DNA from: Halalkaliarchaeum sp. AArc-CO
Lineage (GTDB): Archaea; Halobacteriota; Halobacteria; Halobacteriales; Haloferacaceae
Reading direction: 5' to 3'
Length of the DNA stretch: 64,000 bases
NCBI RefSeq assembly: GCF_024972735.1
Contig: NZ_CP087723.1
Location: 558,001 to 622,000, forward strand
Shown here: positions 1 to 9,100 of the stretch, piece after piece
How positions within the stretch are numbered: the stretch's first letter is position 1
Layout of the letters: each line of letters starts with the position of its first letter
The notes under the pieces: generated by a model
The model's database searches: none
Seen by the model: the letters and a program-made list of their open reading frames with translations, nothing else
Told to the model about the DNA's origin: nothing
Made by a program: the position numbers and the translations under genes

Positions 1-434
1 GCCAGGTCGTGGATCCCGATCGCGCCCTTCGCCCGCTTGCGGCCCATCGTGGCGTGGAGCTTCTCCTGGAGCTGGATCAGCGAGTCCAGCGCGTCGTCGT
101 CGAGGTCGATTCCCCGGACGATCGCTCCCGTGACGTACGGGCGCTGGTCCGGAGTCGACGCCTCGACCTCGATCGTCCAGTCGGCGTCGTTCGTGTCGGG
201 AACGTGGACGCCCCGGTCGTCGCCGTACTGGTACCGCAAGGATCGGGCGACGCCCTCGACAGAGAGCCGGTCGAGACGGTCCGGCGCGAACTCCAGCTGG
301 AACGCTCCATCCTCGGTCTCGCCTTCGAATTCCAGTCCGAGATCGAACAGGTCCCGCTTCAGTTCGTCGTCACTCTTCTCGGCCTGGCCGGTGAGCGTCC
401 GCAGCTCGTCTGGGTCGACGTCGACGACGGGCAT
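1..434 (-). CDS. pheT: Phenylalanyl-tRNA synthetase beta subunit, 5' part only
   Basis: This is the beginning of the beta subunit of the two-subunit PheRS; the rest lies beyond base 1. Read on the minus strand from ATG at 434-432, it begins MPVVDVDPDELRTLTG and continues through an RPYVTGAIVRGIDLD segment, as in archaeal PheT N-termini. Its ATG shares one base with the TGA of pheS (TGATG), so the two subunits are translationally coupled. Family knowledge: PheT forms the alpha2beta2 enzyme with PheS and contributes to tRNA binding and editing. Those domains are not visible here because the gene is cut by the window edge. Confidence 0.93.
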   Translation of the reverse strand, partial: MPVVDVDPDELRTLTGQAEKSDDELKRDLFDLGLEFEGETEDGAFQLEFAPDRLDRLSVEGVARSLRYQYGDDRGVHVPDTNDADWTIEVEASTPDQRPYVTGAIVRGIDLDDDALDSLIQLQEKLHATMGRKRAKGAIGIHDL

Positions 435-1990
435 CAGTAGCTCACCTCCGCGTTCCGGAGGAACTCGACGTCAGTCAGGGTCCCGTGGAGGTCGCGGATG
501 TCCTCGGCGCCGGTGGTGAGCATCGCGAGCCGCTCTAAGGCGAGCCCCCAAGCCATCACGTCGCAGTCGACGCCCAGCGGTTCGAGCACCTCCCGGCGGA
601 ACATCCCGCTGTTGCCGATCTCGATCAGTTCGTCGGTGACGGGGTGTCGACCGAACAGCTCGAAGGACGGCTCCGTGTAGGGGTTGTAGTGGGGCTTGAA
701 CTGGATGTCGGTGATGCCGAACTGGCGGTAGAACTCCTCGAAGGTTCCCATCAGGTCCCGCACCGAGAGGTCCTCGGCCATCACCCACCCCTCGATCTGG
801 AAGAACTCCAGCAGATGTGTCGCATCGAGGGTGTCGTTGCGGTACACCTTCTCGACGGAGAAGTACCGCTGTGGCGGTTCGAAATCGACGCGCTGCGGTT
901 CCCTCTCGCCGCCGAAGGTGGCGTCGGCGTACCCGGAGAGATACCGCATCGAAAGCGACGTGGTGTGACCCCGGAGGTCGACCTCGCGGGCCACCTCCTC
1001 GGTCCAGGGTGAATGGTAGCCGTCGCCGTCCTCGTCGACGCCCTCGAGGTGGGCCGCCTTCACGTCAGCGACCAGTTCTTCGGGCAGTTCCTGGATCGGG
1101 GGCACGTCCAGCGCGAACTGGTCCCAGTGCGTCCGGGCGGGGTGGTCCTGGGGCATGAACAGACAGTCGTTGATCCAGAACTCCGCGTCGGCGTGGGGGC
1201 CTTCCATCTCCTGAAAGCCCATCCCCACGAGGGTCTCCTTCACGCGCTCTGCGGTGCGCCGGAGGACGTGTTTTCTGCCACCGTGGATCTCCGGGGCGTC
1301 GGCCTCGACGTTGTACTCGGCGAACTCGACGTCGTGCCACTCCCCGCTCGAGAGCATCTCGGGGGTGAGCCGATCGACCGTCTCGGCGGCCTCGATCCCC
1401 TCCATCATGGCGGTGACGCCCTCGTCTGTGAGCGTCACCGTCCGGACGGTGTGCTCGATTCGATCGATCAGGTTCCGCTCCTCGAGCCGGTCGAGCACTG
1501 CGGGATCGACGTGGACGTCCACGCCGGCGCCGTCACCCGACTCGGCCAGCGTCGCGAGGGCGTCAGCCTCGCTGTCGGCGTCGGGGTCGGCGTCGGAATC
1601 GGCGCTGATCTGGCCGTTTTCGACCGTCCCGTACCCCTTCCGAGCGTAGTTGGCCAGCGCGATGTCGACTTCTCCCCCTTCGAGCCCGCTTTCGCCGATG
1701 GCCTTCCCCATCGACACGGGTTCGTCTGTCCCGCCAGCGCCGGCGGCGGCTCGGTAGAGCCGAACTTCCGGGAGGCCAGTCTCGACGTAGTCGGCCCCCT
1801 CCTCGGTGAGCGTGATCCGTTCGTCAGTTCGTTCGACGACCTCGAGCAGTCCGGTCTCCTCGAGTTCGAACGCCGCGCCGGTGACCGTCTCGGGTTTCAG
1901 ACCCGTCTCCTCGCTTATCGCGTCGATGCTCCGTTCGTCGGTCGCGCTCGCCGCCTCCAGGACGGCGAGCTGTCGTTCCGGGAGTTGCAT
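434..1990 (-). CDS. pheS: Phenylalanyl-tRNA synthetase alpha subunit
   Basis: This is the catalytic alpha subunit of PheRS, 518 residues, charging tRNA-Phe in the cytoplasm. The N-terminal half has winged-helix-like modules typical of archaeal/eukaryotic PheS. The C-terminal half has class II synthetase motifs: EFFQIEGWVM, GNSGMFRREVLEPLG and the motif-3 segment MAWGLALERLAM. An in-frame extension upstream to 2110 exists, but the ATG at 1990 (MQLPERQLAVLEAA) fits the family start and has a TATA-like box about 30 bases upstream. pheT follows with a one-base overlap. Confidence 0.96.
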   Translation of the reverse strand: MQLPERQLAVLEAASATDERSIDAISEETGLKPETVTGAAFELEETGLLEVVERTDERITLTEEGADYVETGLPEVRLYRAAAGAGGTDEPVSMGKAIGESGLEGGEVDIALANYARKGYGTVENGQISADSDADPDADSEADALATLAESGDGAGVDVHVDPAVLDRLEERNLIDRIEHTVRTVTLTDEGVTAMMEGIEAAETVDRLTPEMLSSGEWHDVEFAEYNVEADAPEIHGGRKHVLRRTAERVKETLVGMGFQEMEGPHADAEFWINDCLFMPQDHPARTHWDQFALDVPPIQELPEELVADVKAAHLEGVDEDGDGYHSPWTEEVAREVDLRGHTTSLSMRYLSGYADATFGGEREPQRVDFEPPQRYFSVEKVYRNDTLDATHLLEFFQIEGWVMAEDLSVRDLMGTFEEFYRQFGITDIQFKPHYNPYTEPSFELFGRHPVTDELIEIGNSGMFRREVLEPLGVDCDVMAWGLALERLAMLTTGAEDIRDLHGTLTDVEFLRNAEVSY

Positions 1991-2019
1991 TCGTGTCGTG
2001 TGTGTCGTGTCGGTATCGT

Positions 2020-2029
2020 CAGTTATCCG
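2020..2029 (-). promoter_or_regulatory. Probable pheST promoter (TATA-like box)
   Basis: On the minus strand the sequence CGGATAACTG lies about 30 bases upstream of the pheS ATG at 1990. This is the usual spacing of a haloarchaeal TATA element for a leaderless transcript. I infer a promoter from position and composition only. Confidence 0.4.
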
Positions 2030-2306
2030 TTCCGAATCTCCGAGCGGGTTCCATGGGAACCCGGCGTGCCTGGGCCGCGCTCGTCGGGCGACCGCGCCGA
2101 CCGGTTTCACCGCCCCGACCGCGGGGGCGGATCCGCCGGCCGATCAGGCGAAAACAAAGCCGAACCCGTCGGCTGGCGCTTCGCGAGCGAGCACGTCGAT
2201 GGCGGGTTCGGATGCCATGAGGGAACGAAGCACGCGGACCGTTATAGGGGTTTTCGTTCGAGACAGTGGGTGAACTACATTCAGCTTAATCGGGTTTTGC
2301 ACCCGG

Positions 2307-2314
2307 CTTAACTG
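2307..2314 (+). promoter_or_regulatory. TATA-like box of the surface protein gene
   Basis: The sequence gcttaact ends about 20-27 bases before the ATG at 2334, which suggests a leaderless transcript. A small hairpin lies just upstream. Evidence is positional only. Confidence 0.4.
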
Positions 2315-2333
2315 GATTTGCAGATTCATTACA

Positions 2334-5300
2334 ATGGCTTCTCGGGAGAGCTACATCCCCATGTACGGCAGCAAGGTGTTCCTCTTCTGGATCTGTGCGA
2401 TGGTACTCGCATCGAGCCTCGCAGCCGGGGGCGTCGCCTTCGTTGCCGGAGCCGACGCCGCAGTGAACGACGCCGAATTCGAGGTGACGGATACGACGCT
2501 CTCGGAATCGACGATCACCGAGGGCGAATCGGTAACCGTGAGTGCGACGGTCGAGAACGACGGGGATCGGGCAGGGACGTTTACAGCCGAACTCCAGATT
2601 GACGGGGATGTAGTGGAGAGAGAGGACGTCACCGTCGGGCCAGGCGAGAGTAACGCGGTCACGTTCGGCTGGACTGCCAACGAGGCAGACGACTACGAGA
2701 TCGCCGTCAGCGGCGAGTCAGCCGGGACACTCGTCGTGCTCGAACCGGCCGACATCGAAGTGGACGACGTGGAGTTGTCGGAAGACGAGATACTCGAGGG
2801 GGAAACCGTCGAGGTAACGGCCGAACTCAAGAACGACGGCGAGGCGGAAGGAAGCTTCACAGCCGAGCTCCAGATAGATGGGGAGACTGTCGACGAGAAA
2901 GAGGTCACAGTCGCACCCGACACAACTGAAGCTGTTACGTTCACTCGACAGTTCGACGAACCGGGAGCATACGAGATTGCCGTCAGCGGGGAATCCGGGG
3001 ACACGCTCGAAGTCAAGGCCGCGACTGCAGAGTTCGAGGTGGACGACGTGGAGTTGTCTGCTGATGAAATATTTGAAGGGGAGACCGTTGAGGTAACCGC
3101 CGAGATAGCGAACGACGGCGAGGCGGAAGGCAGCTTCACTGCCGAACTCCAGATCGACGGCGAGATGGAAGATACTGCGGACGTCACCGTCGACGGTGGT
3201 GGTGTCGAAACGGTTTCCTTTAGTCAGCAATTCGATGAGGCAGGAGAATACGAGATCGCCGTCAGCGGGCAGTCTGCAGGCCAACTCACGGTGAAGCCGG
3301 AACCCGAACCCGATCTTTCCGTGACTCGTGCGACGCTCTCGGAATCGACGATCACCGAGGGCGAATCGGTAACCGTGAGTGCGACGGTCGAAAACGACGG
3401 CGACGCTCCCGGCTCTCTCGAACTGGAACTATTCGTCAACGAGACCGTCGAGGACGACGCGAACGTGTCAGTCAACCCCGGCGAAGAAGAGATTGTCACG
3501 TTCGACTTCCTCCCGGAGGAGGCCGGAGAGTACGCCATCACAGTGAACGACGAACACGCAGGCACCCTTTCCGTCAAGACGCCGGCGGATCTGGAGCTGA
3601 CGGACGCGAACGTGGACACTGACGCGATTCTGGTGGGTAGCTCGACCGAGGTGACAGCCGAGATCGCAAACCACGGCGACCGGGACGGTGACATGGTCGT
3701 CGACCTCGAGGTCGACGGAAACATCAGTAAATCCCGAACAGTCACAGTCACCGGGGGCGCCTCGAAGACCGTTTCGTTTCTCGAACAGTTTGACGACCCC
3801 GGCGAGTATGACGTCTCGGTAAACAGCGTCAACGCCGGAACTGTCACGGTGGAAACGTCGGCGAACCTGACCGTCACGAACGCGAGTCTCGAACCCCATG
3901 CCGTCGTCGAAGGCGAGTCGGTCACCGTGAGTGCGACGGTCGAGAACGACGGGGATCGGGAGGGTGATCTCCGCACGGAACTGGTGGTCGACGGGGAGGT
4001 CGAGAACAGCACGACCGTCTCCCTCGGAGGACACGAAACAGAAACGATCACCTTCACGTACACGCCCGGGGACGCAGACGAGGACGGACACGAGATCGCG
4101 GTGAACGACGCCTCGGCTGGATTCCTCGACGTGCTCGAACCCGCCGATATTTCGGTCGTCAACGCGTCACTCGACTCCGAGTCGATCGAGGAAGGCGAAT
4201 CGGTCCAGGTCACTGCCGACATCGAGAACGTCGGAGAGGTAGCGGGGACGACGACAGTGCGGCTCCAGGTGGACGACGAGACTGTCGAGAGTTCGAACGT
4301 CACTGTCGACTCTAACGCGACCGAAACGGAGACGTTCACCCGAACGTTCGACGAACCGGGTGAATACAATCTCTCGGTCGAAAGCATTGACGTCGGTGTG
4401 GTGACCGTCGAGGAGTCGAGTTCTGGATCGCCGTCGGGCCCGGTATCTACCACCCCGATAACCACTCCGGATCCGCCGTCCGACGATCCCCAGGGGGACG
4501 AACCGGGTCCCTCCGACGATCCCCAGGGGGACGAACCGGAGTCCTCCGAACCGACGGACGAAGGTGACGAGGAGCCGATCGATGTCGAGCCGACGATCAA
4601 TCGGACCGAGACGAGCGACGCAGTCACGGTCCGGATCGAAAACGCGACCGACGACAGCGTCGTTGTCCCGGTCGACCTGGCCGGACCGGAGACGGTGCAG
4701 CCGTCGCTGTCGCTGTCCTCCCTCGAAATCGATCCTGCCGGCGATCGGGAAGCGTTCGCGGTGACTGTGTCACAGCCAGTGGTCGATCCTGGTGACCGGC
4801 CTGCAGTCCCCCGCGGCGATGTTCTCGCGTACGTCGATCTCGACACGGATCTCGACGCGAACGCAACCACCGACGCGACGCTGCGGTTCGAACTGGATCG
4901 GACTGCGATCCCGGACGGACTCACCCCCGAGAACGTCGCGGTACTGCGCTACGCCGACGGGGAGTGGACAGCCGATGGGGTCGCACACGACGTCGTGGAG
5001 TCCGGGAACACCGAGGATGTCCACCGCGTGAGACTCCCCGAACTGTCTCCCGTCACCGTTGTCGCGCTCGAACCCGGGACCGTCGAGGTCCTCGACGCGG
5101 ACGTTCCGGCCGACTGGGTTCGGGCCGGTCACGAAACCGAACTGCATGTGACAGCCCGGAACCCGGGTGATCTACCGGCCACGCGTACCCTCGTTCTCGA
5201 AGCGGACGGCAACCCCGTCGAAGAATGGGACGTGTCGCTCGACGCCGGTGAGACCACGACCGTCGAATTCACGTTTACACCGACTCGCGGCGGAACGCTC

Positions 5301-5468
5301 ACGCTGGAGGGAACCGACGCCGGCACGCTCGCTGTCGGAGACGGGGACGATGAGGTCGCTGCCGACCGAGACGCAACCTCCACCGATATCCCCGGATTCG
5401 GTCCAATCGTGGCTGTCTTTGCACTCCTGATCGCGGCGCTCGCCGTCCACGTTCGGCGGTCGCACTGA
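2334..5468 (+). CDS. CARDB-repeat surface protein with PGF-pre-PGF domain and PGF-CTERM anchor
   Basis: This 1044-residue exported protein starts with a Sec-type signal segment (residues about 13-40). It then has seven roughly 94-residue beta-sandwich repeats of CARDB type, each opening like 'V-x-x-A-x-L-x-x-x-x-I-x-E-G-E-S-V-x-V-x-A'. A Pro/Asp/Gly-rich linker (about 700-750) follows, then a domain like PGF-pre-PGF (about 755-910), an eighth CARDB-like unit, and a C-terminal tripartite PGF-CTERM tail: PGFG, a hydrophobic helix and a final Arg-Arg. Family knowledge: PGF-CTERM proteins are processed by archaeosortase A and lipid-anchored at the cell surface. The role is probably adhesive or structural; no catalytic domain is visible. 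Confidence 0.85.
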   Translation: MASRESYIPMYGSKVFLFWICAMVLASSLAAGGVAFVAGADAAVNDAEFEVTDTTLSESTITEGESVTVSATVENDGDRAGTFTAELQIDGDVVEREDVTVGPGESNAVTFGWTANEADDYEIAVSGESAGTLVVLEPADIEVDDVELSEDEILEGETVEVTAELKNDGEAEGSFTAELQIDGETVDEKEVTVAPDTTEAVTFTRQFDEPGAYEIAVSGESGDTLEVKAATAEFEVDDVELSADEIFEGETVEVTAEIANDGEAEGSFTAELQIDGEMEDTADVTVDGGGVETVSFSQQFDEAGEYEIAVSGQSAGQLTVKPEPEPDLSVTRATLSESTITEGESVTVSATVENDGDAPGSLELELFVNETVEDDANVSVNPGEEEIVTFDFLPEEAGEYAITVNDEHAGTLSVKTPADLELTDANVDTDAILVGSSTEVTAEIANHGDRDGDMVVDLEVDGNISKSRTVTVTGGASKTVSFLEQFDDPGEYDVSVNSVNAGTVTVETSANLTVTNASLEPHAVVEGESVTVSATVENDGDREGDLRTELVVDGEVENSTTVSLGGHETETITFTYTPGDADEDGHEIAVNDASAGFLDVLEPADISVVNASLDSESIEEGESVQVTADIENVGEVAGTTTVRLQVDDETVESSNVTVDSNATETETFTRTFDEPGEYNLSVESIDVGVVTVEESSSGSPSGPVSTTPITTPDPPSDDPQGDEPGPSDDPQGDEPESSEPTDEGDEEPIDVEPTINRTETSDAVTVRIENATDDSVVVPVDLAGPETVQPSLSLSSLEIDPAGDREAFAVTVSQPVVDPGDRPAVPRGDVLAYVDLDTDLDANATTDATLRFELDRTAIPDGLTPENVAVLRYADGEWTADGVAHDVVESGNTEDVHRVRLPELSPVTVVALEPGTVEVLDADVPADWVRAGHETELHVTARNPGDLPATRTLVLEADGNPVEEWDVSLDAGETTTVEFTFTPTRGGTLTLEGTDAGTLAVGDGDDEVAADRDATSTDIPGFGPIVAVFALLIAALAVHVRRSH
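2494..3391 (+). repeat. 61-bp exact intragenic repeat (2494-2554 and 3331-3391)
   Basis: Two CARDB units, the first and fourth, share 61 identical consecutive bases although the flanking units are diverged. A shorter version recurs near 3925-3965. This suggests recent gene conversion or duplication inside the surface-protein gene. Confidence 0.85.
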
Positions 5469-5623
5469 TCCGGTTCGACCCAGGATTGACGAACTAGTTT
5501 ATCGGGGCGTCGGTCGGCGGGCCGTTGCGGTCATCTTGCTTTCCGACACGGACCAGCGTCTCGGGGGTCGGATCGGAGACACGGTCGTCGTCTCGACCTG
5601 AGCGGAACCTGGAGTGCCCGGCG

Positions 5624-6139
5624 TTATCGCGTCGGCTCGACGAGGAACCGCTCGAGAACCTCGCCGTCCGGCGTCACCAGCCGGCCCGAAAGCCCGTTAC
5701 AGGTCACCTCGAGTTCGGCGTGGGCCGCCCGGTTCCCCCGCGGCTGGGCGTGGCTCCCGGGATTTAACAGATACACCGGCCCGCCGGCGTCGAACGTCGG
5801 CCGGTGAGTGTGCCCGAAGACGACGACGTCGGCGTCGCGTTCCCGCCCGAACAGCGCGAGTGCAGTCTCGCCTCCCCGACGGGTGTGGGTGACTGCAAAC
5901 CGGATCCCGGCGTACTCGACTGTCCGTTCGGCCGGCAGGCGTTCCCTGATCGCGGCGTCGTCGGTGTTGCCGTACACCCCCCGGAGGTCGGTCGCCTCGC
6001 GCTCGAACGCGTCCAGCACCGGCCCCCGGTTGAAGTCCCCGGCGTGGATCACGAGTTCCGCCTCCCGGACCGCCGCAAGCGTCCGGTCACGGAGCCCGTG
6101 CCCGTCCGTCCTGTGGGTGTCGGAGAGGATCGTCAACAT
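5624..6139 (-). CDS. YfcE/MJ0936-type metallophosphoesterase
   Basis: This 171-residue calcineurin-like phosphoesterase probably hydrolyses phosphodiesters using two metal ions in the cytoplasm. Metal-binding motifs visible in order are SDTHR (8-12 region), HAGDFN, GNTDD, THTRRG and FGHTHRPTF, which is the full set for the family. Length matches the YfcE/MJ0936 group. It ends the minus-strand run behind rfcS: rfcS stops at 6164 and this gene starts at 6139, so co-transcription is plausible. The substrate is unknown. Bases 5469-5623 between it and the convergent surface-protein gene hold no gene. Confidence 0.88.
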   Translation of the reverse strand: MLTILSDTHRTDGHGLRDRTLAAVREAELVIHAGDFNRGPVLDAFEREATDLRGVYGNTDDAAIRERLPAERTVEYAGIRFAVTHTRRGGETALALFGRERDADVVVFGHTHRPTFDAGGPVYLLNPGSHAQPRGNRAAHAELEVTCNGLSGRLVTPDGEVLERFLVEPTR

Positions 6140-6163
6140 CGGTCTTGTCTCGGCTCCCTTTAC

Positions 6164-9100
6164 TTACCGCTCATCGTCTGCGTGCAGTGCCAGCGACGCC
6201 AGCAGCGACTCCAGCTGGACCTTCTCGTTCGCCCCTTCGGCGATGCGATAGTCCGTCTCGCCGATGCGTTCCATCAGCCGAACGGTCTCGCGATCAGAGA
6301 GGTCGAACTCCCAGACCGACCGGTGGAGCTGATCGATCACGTCGCCGCCGGCCATCCCGGTCTCGGTGAGCAGCGTGTCCAGGGTCGCCCGGGCTTTCGT
6401 GAAGTCGCCGGCCAGCGCGTCGGTCACCATCGACTCGATCACTTCGGGTCGGGCGGTAGCGGTGATCGCGTACACCGCCTGCTCGTCGACGACGTCGCCG
6501 GTGGTGGCGGCCGCCTGCAGGGAGTTTATGGCCCGTCGCATGTCGCCGTCTGCGGCGTACACCAGGGCGTCGACCCCGTCGGCTGTGATCTCGATCTCTT
6601 CGGCGTCGGCAATCTCTCTCACCTGCGCCGCGATCGCCTCGTCCGAGAGGGGCGAAAAGCGGAACACCGCACACCGCGACTGGATCGGGTCGATGATCTT
6701 CGAGGAGTAGTTACACGAGAGAATGAATCGGGTGTTGTCCGAGAACTGCTCCATCGTCCGGCGGAGCGCTGACTGGGCGTCCGAGGTATTGTGGGTCAAC
6801 ACTCCGTTAGCCAGCATGAAGTTCGGTGTCCTCTCCATACTGATGTTGTAGGCTTTTCCACGGTGGCTGTATTCGATCCGACTGACACCTACTGTTTGAA
6901 CTCCCCGTAGACCACCATCGGTGACGAGCGTTGGCTCGAATTCTTCTCGCTCGTAGTGTTCGTGGTGGGGAAGATCGCCATCGCCCACAACGACGAACGT
7001 GTATTCGTCACCGTATGTTTCTAGGAACTCTTCTACTTTCTCCGTCTGCCCCCATAGTGCGGCAACTCCTTTGACCTCGATTACCGTATCGTCGATCAAG
7101 AAGTCCGGATGATAGACCGACTCGGACAGTTCGAACGCCGGTTCGTACTCGTATTCGATACCAGCGTCCTGTAACGCTTTCCCCACTTCGTACTCCCAGT
7201 CGGACCGGACCAAGTGACCGAGTTCCTCACTGTGTCTGATGTTGCCTCCTGTCGGCTCGTGGCCCTTCAGCGCTTCCGAAACCTTCTGTGCAATCTCGGG
7301 ATCGCGCATTGGATTGTTGTCACCGCTGATGTCACAGACGGGATAGTCACAATTTTCGACGCTCTTTTGAATGACTGCCTCCCTTTCGTCGTCATCGAGA
7401 TTTTCCCACCATTCGGCCGAGGCCTCCCCGATATTTTCTTTTACTTTATCGGGATCGGCGTCAACGACCCATTCCTCCCACGGGGTTCCGGATCGCATTT
7501 CGCTGATCGTTTCGCGGAATCGTTCGACCGTCTCCTCGTCCATATCGAGGACGTGGACACCGTGGAATTCTCCTCCGTAGTTCGGATTGTTTTCGCCTGC
7601 AAACCGACCGTCTGATAACTTCTCGACGATTATTTTTCGACGTTCGTCCGACCAGGTTGTCCCATACATGGGATTCTTCTCTCCACTCATCTCGCGACTG
7701 TGCCCCTCGTTCTTGCAGTCGAGGGAACAGAACCGGCCTGCAGTCCAGGTTCCGCAGACGTCACACCGTGACACGCCGATGTCGTCTTTGAAATCCGCGA
7801 TCTCGTCACCTGGTGACAACTCACGTAATTCTTTTTCGACCAGCCTTCCGTCCTCGTCGACCACGAAGAACGGATGGCTCAAACTCGCAAGTATCGTCCG
7901 CCCATCCTCCAGTTCGATTTCGAAGAAATCTGCGACACCGGAATCTACGAGTTTACCTTTGTCAGATTGTATCTCGTTCGTCTCGAAATCGACGGACGGA
8001 ATCGGCTCGCTGTCGACACTCACCTCTTCTATCGGCTTTACTTCTGGGCTCGACGGATAGCCGGTTAATACTTCAGTGCCTGGCGGTACGCACAACGAGT
8101 CTGCCTCGTCGAGGAATATCAGTCTGTGGTCGTATCCACCGAACGACGAGCGCGCGAAGTTCTTGATCCGATCCCGGACTACGTCGATGCCGCGCTCGTC
8201 GGAGGCGTTGAGTTCGAGGAAGTTCCCCCGCCAGTCGTCACCGTAGATTTCGCGGGCTATTGAAGTGGCTGCTGTCGTGTTGTGCACGACGGTCGGTACG
8301 TCGCCGGCGACGTAATTTCGCGTCGCTGGGACGGTGAGGTCGTAGACTCGCTCTTCTGCCTCCACTCGTTCGACCGAGTCGATCCGGTCGTAGTACAGTT
8401 CCGCGTTCCCGATCCGTGCCGACCGGTCGATCAGTTCGATCGTTTCCAGCGAGATGCGGTCGGCGGCGATTTCCCGGAGCCGTTCGGCCACCGTTTCGAA
8501 CCGCGTCAGCGACTCGATCTGGTGATCCTCCGAACGGAGCAGGTTCGTGAGCTCGGACGCCCCGAACGGCAGCCCGTCGGCAATTTCGCCGTACTCGGCG
8601 CCGATCAGATCGACGCATTCCCGAAGCTCCGCCTGGACGTGATCCAATTTGGCGCCCTCCACCGATCGATCGATTTCCGCAAGCACCGCAAGCGAACGAC
8701 TCGCGTACGGCGTCCGGCGTCCGTCCGCGTATTCGAGGAGACGATCCTGACGCACACCGACGGCCTCGGAGAGTTCGTTTCTCACGTCGATCGGTTCGAG
8801 TTCCGATCGGGCGTCGATCCACCTCGCCGGAACCCCTGCGGTCGCGGCGAGTTCGGGCTCGAGGTCGTCGAGCCGTTCCAGGGCCCGCTGGACGTTCTCC
8901 ACACGGGTTGTGGCCTCGTCGACCACGTCGTCGAGCACCTCACAGTATCGTTCCCGTCCGGGCGAGTCGGGATTCAGCGTCTTCGGCAAGTGGTCAGTCA
9001 CCGGGATGTCCAATCGACGGCAGAGTTCACGAAGAACGGTCTGTGCAGGGATGGTGTCGTAGTTCGGATTCGACTTCTTTTCCGCATGCTCGGCCAGCCG

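Larger units (their letters stand above)
1991..2333. other. Divergent intergenic region pheS / surface protein
   Basis: These 343 bases lie between the divergent pheS and CARDB-protein starts. I see the pheS TATA-like box near 2020-2029, a short hairpin around 2291-2305 (cggg...cccg), and a plus-strand TATA-like gcttaact at 2307-2314. No convincing gene is present; the open frames here are extensions or shadows of pheS. Confidence 0.5.

Noticed and set aside
1013-2311. 432-codon plus-strand frame opposite pheS
   Set aside because: Typical antisense shadow of a high-GC gene; pheS on the minus strand has full family motifs.
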